A stretch of DNA of 6,916 nt from Acidobacteriaceae bacterium (GCA_003132825.1 PKYX01000343.1:1108-8023); one strand, 5' to 3'. Shown: positions 1-5,421, numbered from the stretch's first letter. Program-made: numbers and translations. Notes: generated from the letters alone by a model not told the origin.

Positions 1-111
1 CAGGTCCCGCAACCAGACCGCGAGCACGGGCACGGCATGCGAGGCACGGGGTGACACCGCTGCAGGTTCTTGGCCGGTGTTCGGTTCCGCGGGGCTCGCC
101 GGCTGCGGCAT
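1..111 (-). CDS. Partial N-terminus of an unidentified minus-strand protein
   Basis: An open frame runs leftward from an ATG at 111-109 and leaves the window after 37 codons with no stop. The visible residues begin MPQPASPAEP, continue as a Pro/Ala/Glu-rich flexible tail, and end with a more hydrophobic stretch (VPVLAVWLRDL) that could open a membrane helix or a folded domain. This composition is more protein-like than the Cys/Arg-rich reading in the overlapping frame, which is why I chose this start. No clear Shine-Dalgarno sequence precedes it. It would be divergent from the PCYC gene at 228, with about 116 nt between the two starts. The family cannot be named from this fragment, and the call rests only on frame openness and composition. 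Confidence 0.4.
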   Translation of the reverse strand, partial: MPQPASPAEPNTGQEPAAVSPRASHAVPVLAVWLRDL

Positions 112-198
112 ACTGTCCCATTCTATACGGTCTCTCGCATCTCGTTGAGGGTTGTCTTCAGATGGTCTCCCCGGCTATGGCCGCCGGCGGTTTCGCGC

Positions 199-204
199 TA
201 CAAT
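199..204 (+). promoter_or_regulatory. Possible -10 element ahead of the PCYC-motif gene
   Basis: TACAAT at 199-204 is a good match to a sigma-70 type -10 hexamer and would place transcription start near 211, giving a leader of about 16 nt. No convincing -35 hexamer lies at 16-18 nt upstream. The ribosome site GAGG (214-217), 10 nt before the ATG at 228, would still lie inside such a short leader. Confidence 0.35.
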
Positions 205-227
205 AACGGTTTCGAGGCGACCGGACA

Positions 228-692
228 ATGCTGAATCGCGGGCTGACTCTGGCTCTTTTTTTCCTGGCCATTTTCCTCCTTTCCACGCCATGGGCTGGTT
301 CGCTGCAAGAGGCGCAGGAGGATCGCGTACCCGCCTATCATGCCGGGCCGCCCGCAAAAGACGCGAAGCTGCCGGCAATCCTCGGAAGAGACCAGCTCTG
401 GGGGGAGAACGATCAATACCCATTCCAGTCACGCGCTTACGAACTGGCGGCGAAGATTCCGGAGGTTTTGTATCAGCAGCCTTGCTACTGCTTCTGCGAC
501 CGCATGGGGCACCGCAGCCTGCATAGCTGCTTCGAGAACGTGCATGGTGCCGAGTGTTCCACTTGCTTAAAGGAGCTGTATTTTTCCTACTCCGAGCACA
601 AGAAAGGCAAGACGGCGAAGCAGATTCGCGAGGCTATCATCCGCGGGGAGTGGAAGCAGGTGGATCTGCAAGTCGCCGCATACACCAACTAG
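228..692 (+). CDS. Exported PCYC-motif protein of unknown function
   Basis: This 154-residue protein starts at an ATG preceded by GAGG at 10 nt. Residues 4-20 form a hydrophobic core and a signal peptidase I cleavage is plausible around residues 23-25, so the mature protein should be periplasmic or secreted. There is no cysteine in the signal region, hence no lipobox. The diagnostic feature is PCYCFC at 85-90, followed by H95, H99, C101, C110 and C113. Six cysteines and several histidines suggest a metal or redox site. It resembles the PCYCGC-motif family of unknown function (Pfam-type domain, often lipoproteins in Bacillus), but phenylalanine replaces the glycine of the motif. The C-terminus (about 122-150) is charged and probably helical. 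It stands alone, divergent from the partial gene at the left edge. The family assignment comes from motif recall only and the biochemical role is unknown. Confidence 0.82.
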   Translation: MLNRGLTLALFFLAIFLLSTPWAGSLQEAQEDRVPAYHAGPPAKDAKLPAILGRDQLWGENDQYPFQSRAYELAAKIPEVLYQQPCYCFCDRMGHRSLHSCFENVHGAECSTCLKELYFSYSEHKKGKTAKQIREAIIRGEWKQVDLQVAAYTN

Positions 693-747
693 CGGGGATG
701 GCAGGGGAAACCGATTGCCATGCTTGGTGCTGCGGCCGGGGGTTCGG

Positions 748-775
748 TTGACCCAATCTTGGGACCGCGTATAAC
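748..775 (+). promoter_or_regulatory. Sigma-70-like promoter with palindromic spacer
   Basis: TTGACC (748-753) and TATAAC (770-775) are separated by 16 nt, close to the consensus hexamers and spacing. The spacer contains CCCAA-TC-TTGGG (752-763), a perfect 5-bp inverted repeat with a 2-nt centre that overlaps the end of the -35 element, a position typical of an operator. Start of transcription would fall near 781-783. The next coding start is at 952, so the product would be a long leader of about 170 nt or a separate small RNA. This is prediction from sequence only. Confidence 0.45.
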
Positions 776-780
776 CTCGC

Positions 781-865
781 AAGGGCAGCGCGAAGGGGGG
801 CTTTCCACAGGGGGCACGGTGGGCTCATCGGGTTACCCTCTCTCGGCCGGCTTTGTGGCATGCCC
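781..865 (+). ncRNA. Candidate structured leader or small RNA
   Basis: The segment begins where the promoter at 748-775 would initiate. Its ends pair: GGGCA (783-787) with TGCCC (861-865). Inside these, CCACA (805-809) pairs with TGTGG (854-858), CGG (817-819) with CCG (847-849), and GGG (830-832) with CCC (836-838). Together these nested pairs give an elongated imperfect hairpin with a large asymmetric internal loop (788-804). I do not recognise a known riboswitch, 4.5S or tRNA signature. GC-rich DNA makes chance pairing common, so this is a weak call. Confidence 0.25.
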
Positions 866-883
866 AAACGACCATTAGTAAGT

Positions 884-915
884 GTTTAGAAAAACAAGTC
901 TAAGTTTCAGAAAAA
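884..915 (+). repeat. AT-rich direct repeat upstream of the TPR gene
   Basis: GTTTAGAAAAA (884-894) recurs as GTTTCAGAAAAA (904-915), with the copies starting 20 nt apart, about two helical turns on the same DNA face. The repeat sits just upstream of the -10-like TATACT and could be a tandem binding site for a regulator or an A-tract UP-like element. Confidence 0.4.
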
Positions 916-917
916 GG

Positions 918-923
918 TATACT
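918..923 (+). promoter_or_regulatory. Likely -10 element of the TPR-yvcK transcript
   Basis: TATACT at 918-923 differs from TATAAT at one base and lies in an AT-rich island unlike the surrounding GC-rich DNA. No good -35 is visible at standard spacing, so the promoter may depend on an activator acting at the direct repeat directly upstream. Transcription from about 930 would leave a short leader carrying the ribosome site CAGGAA (935-940), 11 nt before the ATG at 952. Confidence 0.4.
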
Positions 924-951
924 TACGAAAAATACAGGAAAAATTCTCGCG

Positions 952-1518
952 ATGTCTCAGAAGAACGCACCGAGAGTGTCGGTGGCAGACGAGCCACGTT
1001 TTGCACAGGCTGTGCAAAACTACGAAGCCGGCCTCCGCGCCATGCAGGAGCACAAGTTCGACAAGGCGCGCACCCATCTGCAGAAGGTGGCGACGGGGCC
1101 GAGCAAAGAGCTGGCAGACCGCGCTTCGGTCCATCTCAACACCTGCAATCAGCATCTGGAGCGCACCACCAACCAATTCAAGACCCCGGAAGAGCACTTC
1201 GACTACGCCGTCTCCCTGATGAATGTAGGCGACTACGTCAGCGCCCGGGAGCATCTGGAAAAGCTCTCCAAGCAGGCGCCCAAGGCCGACTATGTTGCCT
1301 ACGGGATGGCCGCCCTCGATTGCCTCACCGGTCATCTGGAGGATTCGCTGCGCCATCTCGACGAAGCCGTCCGCCGAACGCCCGGGCTCCGCTTCCAGGC
1401 TCGCAACGATTCCGACTTTCAGAATCTGGCCGAAGACCCCCGTTTCACCGAGCTGCTCTATCCCGACCCGGGAGCCGATTCACCCCCGGCCTTTACGCTT
1501 CCCGAGGAGGAGCGCTAG
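952..1518 (+). CDS. TPR-repeat protein, cytoplasmic
   Basis: This 188-residue protein is built from tetratricopeptide-like helical pairs and has no signal peptide or membrane segment. Repeat-like units span roughly 17-47 (FAQAVQNYEAGLRAMQEHKF...), 83-110 (AVSLMNVGDYVSAREHLEKL...) and 113-144 (YVAYGMAALDCLTGHLEDSL...), with the usual small and aromatic residues at helix-packing positions. After the last repeat, the segment at 151-169 (NDSDF...DPRFTELL) is the capping signature often seen at the end of bacterial TPR proteins. The tail (171-188) is Pro/Glu-rich and probably disordered. TPR proteins act as protein-protein scaffolds, and no specific partner can be read from the sequence. The start ATG follows CAGGAA at 11 nt. 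The stop lies 9 nt before yvcK in the same reading frame, so the two are probably co-transcribed, which suggests but does not prove a link to YvcK function. Confidence 0.88.
   Translation: MSQKNAPRVSVADEPRFAQAVQNYEAGLRAMQEHKFDKARTHLQKVATGPSKELADRASVHLNTCNQHLERTTNQFKTPEEHFDYAVSLMNVGDYVSAREHLEKLSKQAPKADYVAYGMAALDCLTGHLEDSLRHLDEAVRRTPGLRFQARNDSDFQNLAEDPRFTELLYPDPGADSPPAFTLPEEER
1504..1510 (+). promoter_or_regulatory. Strong Shine-Dalgarno, unusually far from the yvcK start
   Basis: GAGGAGG at 1504-1510 lies inside the last codons of the TPR gene and is the only good ribosome site near yvcK. It sits 17 nt before the first ATG (1528) and 20 nt before the second (1531), longer than the usual 5-10 nt. 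Translation of yvcK may therefore rely partly on coupling to termination at 1516-1518. Confidence 0.45.
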
Positions 1519-1527
1519 CCAACCCCC

Positions 1528-2646
1528 ATGATGGATTTCAAGCTGCGAGCGGCGTCTTCGCGGGGAACCCCTGTTGCCGCACCCGGCTTGAGAGTTGTCG
1601 CCATCGGCGGCGGCACCGGCCTCTCCATCTTGCTCAAAGGGCTCAAGCACTACGTAGCTCCTCCCGTGGAGCGTTTTGCCGCAACTCCTTACCCGGTAGT
1701 TTCCCGCGAAGTCGCGATCGGTGAACTCTGTGCCGTGGTCACGGTCAGCGACGATGGCGGTTCGAGCGGCCGCCTGCGCAAGGAGCTGAATATGCTCCCG
1801 CCGGGCGACATCCGCAGCTGCATCGTCGCCCTTTCCGAAGATGAAGCCCTGCTGTCGCGCCTGTTCAACCACCGTTTTGTCCGCGGCTCGGGTCTAGCCG
1901 GCCACAGCTTCGGCAATCTCTTTCTGGCCGCACTCACCTCAATCACCAAGGACTTCGGCGAGGCCGTCCGGCTATCGTCAGAAATTCTTCTCACCCGCGG
2001 CCACATTTATCCCTCAACCACTTCGAACATCGAACTTGAAGCGGTCATGGAGAACGGCACCCGGGTACGCGGCGAAACCAAGATCACCGCCAGCAAGAAC
2101 AAAATCAAGGAGCTGTTCCTGGTCCCCCCCGATGTCGAGCCTTTGCCCCAAACCTTGGACGCCATCGCCCGCGCGGACCTGATCACCATCGGCCCCGGTT
2201 CCCTGTTTACCAGCCTCATCCCCAACCTTCTGGTCCACGGCATTGCCCAAGCCATCGTCAACTCCGCTGCCGTGAAGGTTTACGTCTGCAACCTGATGAC
2301 GCAGGCCAATGAGAGCCTAGGGCTGACGGCCTCCGACCACGTCCGTGCCGTCTACGATCACGCCGAGGCGCGCGTTTTCGACTATGCCCTGATCAACCGC
2401 AAGTCGGCCTCGCCGGAATTGCAATCCAAGTACGCCTTCGAAGGGGCGGCTCAGATTGTGGCCGACCTCGAGGCCATCGAGGCACTGGGAGTTTGCCCGG
2501 TTCTCGGCGACTATCTCGACGAGCACGAACTGGTGGCCCGACACGCCACCGATCGAGTCGCACGCGACTTGCTGTCCCTGGTGTCCCCGTCACCGGCTGG
2601 CCGCGTCTCCGCGCATCCCCGCCCCGGACAAGCCCCCGAAGACTGA
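1528..2646 (+). CDS. yvcK: YvcK/CofD-like UDP-GlcNAc-binding protein
   Basis: This 372-residue cytoplasmic protein belongs to the YvcK (gluconeogenesis factor, CofD-like Rossmann) family. Visible motifs in order are the nucleotide-binding GGGTGLS (27-33), VTVSDDGGSSGRLR (71-84), PPGDIRSC (91-98), GHSFGNLFL (125-133), TIGPGSLFTSLIPNLL (220-235), and NLMTQANES...TASDH (255-271). Family members studied in Bacillus, Listeria and mycobacteria bind UDP-sugars, notably UDP-GlcNAc, and are needed for growth on gluconeogenic carbon and for normal cell envelope. No enzymatic activity is established. Known homologues are about 310-330 residues. This one is longer because of an N-terminal tail (1-20), an insertion of about 20 residues after GLK (roughly 41-68), and a Pro-rich C-terminal tail (353-372). 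Tandem ATGs at 1528 and 1531 are both possible starts. A TTG at 1588 would begin right at the core but has no ribosome site. The downstream glmU makes the ligand. The rapZ and whiA neighbours usual in Firmicutes are absent. Confidence 0.95.
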   Translation: MMDFKLRAASSRGTPVAAPGLRVVAIGGGTGLSILLKGLKHYVAPPVERFAATPYPVVSREVAIGELCAVVTVSDDGGSSGRLRKELNMLPPGDIRSCIVALSEDEALLSRLFNHRFVRGSGLAGHSFGNLFLAALTSITKDFGEAVRLSSEILLTRGHIYPSTTSNIELEAVMENGTRVRGETKITASKNKIKELFLVPPDVEPLPQTLDAIARADLITIGPGSLFTSLIPNLLVHGIAQAIVNSAAVKVYVCNLMTQANESLGLTASDHVRAVYDHAEARVFDYALINRKSASPELQSKYAFEGAAQIVADLEAIEALGVCPVLGDYLDEHELVARHATDRVARDLLSLVSPSPAGRVSAHPRPGQAPED

Positions 2647-2735
2647 GGCGCAGGCTAGGGCGCCCCCGCGGGCACCGGCCGGCTGTCGATACCGCCCGTA
2701 TCTTCACCGTCACTCGTTCCCCATGTCCCTCGCGG

Positions 2736-2741
2736 TATATT
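2736..2741 (+). promoter_or_regulatory. Possible -10 element directly abutting glmU
   Basis: TATATT at 2736-2741 ends 7 nt before the glmU ATG (2749), so a promoter here would start transcription at or next to the start codon and give a leaderless message. No ribosome site precedes the ATG, which fits that reading. The -35 region (about 2713-2718) is a poor match. Confidence 0.3.
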
Positions 2742-2748
2742 GATCAGA

Positions 2749-4170
2749 ATGTCCAAAACCACGAAAGCCGCCCCTCGGGTTGCGATCGCCATCATGGCGG
2801 CTGGCAAAGGCACGCGCCTGCAATCGAAACACCCCAAAGTCCTGCACGAAGTCGGCGGCAAGCCGCTCCTCTCCCACGTCATCGCCGCGGCCTCCGAGGT
2901 CGTGCCGCCCCAGCATGTCTACGCCATCATCGGCCACGAGGCCGATCGCGTGCGAGAAGCCGTCGCCGCCACCGGTGTGGGTTTCGTTCTACAACACCCG
3001 CAGCATGGCACCGGCCACGCCTTGATGGCCGCCCGGGAGGCCTTGCTGCCCTACGATCACGTCATCGTGCTCTCGGGCGATGCCCCGCTCATTCGGTCTG
3101 CCACCATCTCGAAGCTGCTCGAGTTCCATCTCGCCCATCGACCGGCGATGACGATGCTGACGGCAGAACTGGGGAATCCGACCGGTTACGGACGCGTCAT
3201 TCGCAAGGGCAAGAGCAAGAATGAGGTCCGCGCGGTGGTCGAAGAAAAATCGGCTACTCCCGCCCAAAAGAAGGTCCGCGAGATTAATTCCGGGATCTAC
3301 GCCTTGGCCGTCAAGCCGTTCTACGCGCACCTCGGCGAACTCTCAACCGACAATCCCCACCACGAGTATTACCTGACCGACATGGCGGAAGTATTGGCGA
3401 AGGCCAAGGCCGGAGTCGTGGCCTGCAAGATCGACGATCCCGGAGAAATCCTAGGCAGCAATACCCGTGCCGAAATGGTGGATCTCGATGCTCGCTTGCG
3501 GCTCGCCAAATGCCACCAGCTCATGGCCATGGGCGTCACCATCTTCTACCCGCAAACCTGTGTAATCGACCCTGCGGTCGAAATCGGTCCCGACACCGTT
3601 GTCGAACCGTTTGTGCAGCTTCTGGGCAAAACCCGAGTCGGCAGCGACTGCCGCATTCAGTCCTACACCGTGATTCGCGATTCGGAAATCGCCGACCGCA
3701 CGCTCATCCTGCCCGGCTGCATGGTCGAAAGTTCCCAGGTGAAGGCGGGGGCGCGCTTAGGTCCTTACTCGCACCTTCGTCCCGGCAGCGAGATCGGAGA
3801 AAACGCACACGTGGGAAATTTTGTCGAAACCAAAAAAGTCCGCATGGGAAAGGGATCGAAAGCCAATCATCTGACCTATTTAGGCGATGCCGAGATTGGC
3901 GAGGGCGTAAACGTCGGGGCCGGCACCATCACCTGCAACTATGACGGCGCCCACAAATACCAGACAGTGATTGAGGATGGTGTATTCGTCGGCAGCCATG
4001 CCACTCTGGTTGCGCCGCTGAAGCTCGGTCGGGGATCCTATGTGGCAGCGGCTTCCTGCATCACCGAGGATGTTCCCCCGGATGCTTTGGCCGTCGGCCG
4101 CTCCCGCCAGATTGTGAAGGAAGGCTGGGTCAAGAAAAGGCGCCAGGCCGAAAATAAGCCCAGCCACTAG
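2749..4170 (+). CDS. glmU: Bifunctional GlmU (GlcNAc-1-P uridyltransferase / GlcN-1-P acetyltransferase)
   Basis: GlmU performs the last two steps to UDP-GlcNAc: acetyl transfer from acetyl-CoA to glucosamine-1-phosphate, then uridylylation with UTP. The protein has 473 residues counted from ATG 2749 (E. coli GlmU has 456). The N-terminal pyrophosphorylase domain (about 8-240) shows MAAGKGTRL (16-24), QHPQHGTGHAL (82-92), SGDAPL (109-114, D111 a likely Mg ligand), EINSGIY (178-184), EYYLTD (206-211) and N238 (equivalent to E. coli N227). The C-terminal left-handed beta-helix (about 255-460) has the acetyltransferase residues expected from E. coli: R344, K362, H374 (catalytic base), Y377, N388, N397 and K403, in HLTYLGDAEIG and TITCNYDGAHK. 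All key residues are present, so both activities should be intact. A TTG at 2740 would add three residues, but ATG is preferred. It follows yvcK by 102 nt. The product is a cytoplasmic enzyme, usually trimeric and essential. Confidence 0.98.
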   Translation: MSKTTKAAPRVAIAIMAAGKGTRLQSKHPKVLHEVGGKPLLSHVIAAASEVVPPQHVYAIIGHEADRVREAVAATGVGFVLQHPQHGTGHALMAAREALLPYDHVIVLSGDAPLIRSATISKLLEFHLAHRPAMTMLTAELGNPTGYGRVIRKGKSKNEVRAVVEEKSATPAQKKVREINSGIYALAVKPFYAHLGELSTDNPHHEYYLTDMAEVLAKAKAGVVACKIDDPGEILGSNTRAEMVDLDARLRLAKCHQLMAMGVTIFYPQTCVIDPAVEIGPDTVVEPFVQLLGKTRVGSDCRIQSYTVIRDSEIADRTLILPGCMVESSQVKAGARLGPYSHLRPGSEIGENAHVGNFVETKKVRMGKGSKANHLTYLGDAEIGEGVNVGAGTITCNYDGAHKYQTVIEDGVFVGSHATLVAPLKLGRGSYVAAASCITEDVPPDALAVGRSRQIVKEGWVKKRRQAENKPSH

Positions 4171-4239
4171 ACTCCGACGGAGCGGGCGCGGGGCCTTCTC
4201 CGGCGGCTTGCCCGGCATGCTCGGCGACTGCGGCTCGCC
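4171..4239. terminator. Convergent gap with GC-rich hairpins, no T-tract
   Basis: This 69-nt gap separates the ends of glmU and the minus-strand exported-protein gene. CTCC-GAC-GGAG (4172-4182) follows directly after the glmU stop. GGCGA (4223-4227) pairs with TCGCC (4235-4239) right after the stop of the opposing gene. A near-palindrome centred on GCATGC lies at 4212-4227. None is followed by a run of T, so intrinsic termination is unlikely, and the hairpins may only stabilise 3' ends or assist factor-dependent termination. Confidence 0.3.
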
Positions 4240-5175
4240 CTACTTCGACACCGCTGCAAACAGCGGCGAGTGCATCAACGACTGAAAGTCCTTGTCATCG
4301 CTTTTGAAGTGCAACTGGAGATCGGAGCTGTCGGAATCGACGCTCACATTCTCAATGGCCATTTTCTCGACCGGCGTCGCCGTCATCCTGCGATAGAGGA
4401 TGCCGGCCTTCACCAAGGAGGAAATCGTGGCCGCGGTCATCGAATCTGAGGTCACCACGTCCAAATCGAACTTGATGCCGTCCGTGAATCCCATGGAGTA
4501 ACGCGAGCCCAGCACACGCTTTTTCACCGTGTCGTAATCCGCCAGCTTGGCCGCATCCCCCAACGCGGAGCGCAACATGTTCTGCGTTCCCTCCTGGTCG
4601 AGTATGCTCCACACCGTACCCGAATCGACCGACCCCATCATGTCCACCATCTGGGTGTTCGAATCAAACGTGGTGGTATAGCCATCGCGGGCGTCGAGCG
4701 CCCCGTGAACCGCGCTGCTGTCGCCGAAAAGCAGCGTGTCGGGATCGAGAAAAGTCATCTGCATGCCGCCACTCATCGCGTACAGATCGCTGTCGTGGTA
4801 TTTCACCGGCTTGATCTTCTGCAGCTTCATTTTCTTGAGCACCGCGGTTGTCGAAAACTCTCCTTGCGCAAATCCCACCACCTTGATTCCTTGCTTTCCC
4901 AACCGAAAGGCGGCAAAGGTCAACTGATCCATGTCCTTGTCGGGATCAATCCCTATACTCTTCAATGCGGTCTCGAACTGTTTCAGGCTCTCGGGCAGCA
5001 CCTGCTGCTTGAGCTGCATGGCGGTATCGGAATTCTTCAGCGCGCGGTAATCCACCGAGATCACCTGCTGCACATCGGTCGGAATGGCCGCCCGCGCCGA
5101 CGACCCGAGCGGCATGGCCCAAGCCGCCGCACTCGAAAGAAACAACAGCCCAAAACAGCGCATCACATTTTTCAT
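4240..5175 (-). CDS. Sec-exported protein of unknown function
   Basis: The protein has 311 residues when started at the ATG at 5175-5173. That start is chosen because GAGG (5184-5181 on the minus strand) sits 5 nt upstream and a signal peptide begins immediately: basic n-region MKNVMR, hydrophobic stretch CFGLLFLSSAAAWA, and cleavage likely after A20 or A29. An in-frame TTG further upstream would add 23 residues ahead of the signal and is rejected. The mature protein looks like alternating strands and helices without further membrane segments. Notable stretches are IPTDVQQVISVDYRAL (31-46), GIDPDKDMDQLTFAAFR (75-91), TFLDPDTLLFGDSSAVHGAL (141-160), and a C-terminal strand SDLQLHFKS (284-292). 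The last two suggest the repeating substrate-like domains of poorly characterised exported bacterial proteins (similar in style to DUF3352-type proteins), but I cannot name the family. Residues 21-311 contain no cysteine. It converges on glmU and is preceded by a 246-nt gap, so it is probably monocistronic. Confidence 0.85.
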   Translation of the reverse strand: MKNVMRCFGLLFLSSAAAWAMPLGSSARAAIPTDVQQVISVDYRALKNSDTAMQLKQQVLPESLKQFETALKSIGIDPDKDMDQLTFAAFRLGKQGIKVVGFAQGEFSTTAVLKKMKLQKIKPVKYHDSDLYAMSGGMQMTFLDPDTLLFGDSSAVHGALDARDGYTTTFDSNTQMVDMMGSVDSGTVWSILDQEGTQNMLRSALGDAAKLADYDTVKKRVLGSRYSMGFTDGIKFDLDVVTSDSMTAATISSLVKAGILYRRMTATPVEKMAIENVSVDSDSSDLQLHFKSDDKDFQSLMHSPLFAAVSK

Positions 5176-5421
5176 AATCGCCTCACGAATGAAGAAATAC
5201 CTGTTCCCTGAAGAGACCCTCTCCGGAAAAGTCCTGCCCCTCAAACCCTATGGAGTGAGATGCCGCCCGCAGGATCCGGGTCAGCCACTCTTCGAGGCAA
5301 TTCTAGAAGATTATCCGGGCTCGTGGTCGCACGAAAGGGTAATACCGTCCGGGGATGTTCCCAGAGTAGCACTGCCGGTGGTTCCGCTAGCGGAGGCACC
5401 CGCCCTCAAACCGCGCGGATT
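5176..5421 (-). promoter_or_regulatory. Upstream region of the exported-protein gene
   Basis: This 246-nt gap lies between ftcD and the exported-protein gene, both on the minus strand. It should contain the promoter of the latter, but I find only weak -10-like hexamers, GATAAT and TAGAAT, on the minus strand between about 5303 and 5316, without matching -35 elements. A short palindrome, TCCGCTAGCGGA, lies at about 5385-5396. The sequence CCCTCAAACC occurs twice in the same orientation (5238-5247 and 5403-5412). Confidence 0.4.

Larger units (their letters stand above)
693..951. other. 259-nt non-coding region ahead of the TPR gene
   Basis: No convincing coding frame crosses this gap. From left to right it holds a promoter-like pair (748-775) with a palindrome in its spacer, a G-rich segment with foldable arms (781-865), and an AT-rich stretch (about 875-945) carrying a direct repeat, a -10-like hexamer and the ribosome site of the TPR gene. 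I see no intrinsic terminator with a T-tract for the upstream gene. Confidence 0.7.

Noticed and set aside
152..526. Alternative plus-strand frame overlapping the PCYC gene
   Set aside because: Arg/Gly/Ser-rich with no features. The overlapping frame from 228 has a signal peptide, a ribosome site and a conserved cysteine motif.
781..865. tRNA or 4.5S SRP RNA in the G-rich segment
   Set aside because: No T-loop GGTTC-type sequence or anticodon arm geometry, and no GGAAGGAAGCA-type SRP loop is present.
907..1356. Minus-strand open frame opposite the TPR gene
   Set aside because: No ribosome site or recognisable motif, and the plus-strand TPR reading is clearly the coding one.
882..1724. Long open frame on the plus strand in a different frame across the TPR gene and the start of yvcK
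   Set aside because: Its translation is dominated by Arg, Ser, Pro and His with no domain, and it overlaps two well-supported genes. It is an out-of-frame reading of GC-rich coding DNA.
2740..2748. TTG start for GlmU three codons upstream of the ATG
   Set aside because: No ribosome site supports it, and ATG at 2749 gives a normal GlmU N-terminus.
2493..3224. Open frame on the plus strand spanning the yvcK end and glmU start
   Set aside because: Arg/Pro/His-rich composition typical of a shadow frame. The GlmU frame here contains every expected catalytic motif.
4171..4239. Classical bidirectional intrinsic terminator
   Set aside because: Hairpins are present but none is followed by a run of T on either strand, so only a weak terminator-region label is justified.
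5176..5244. Longer N-terminus for the exported protein from a TTG at 5244
   Set aside because: It would bury the signal peptide behind 23 residues. The ATG at 5175 has a GAGG site at ideal spacing and begins directly with a signal peptide.
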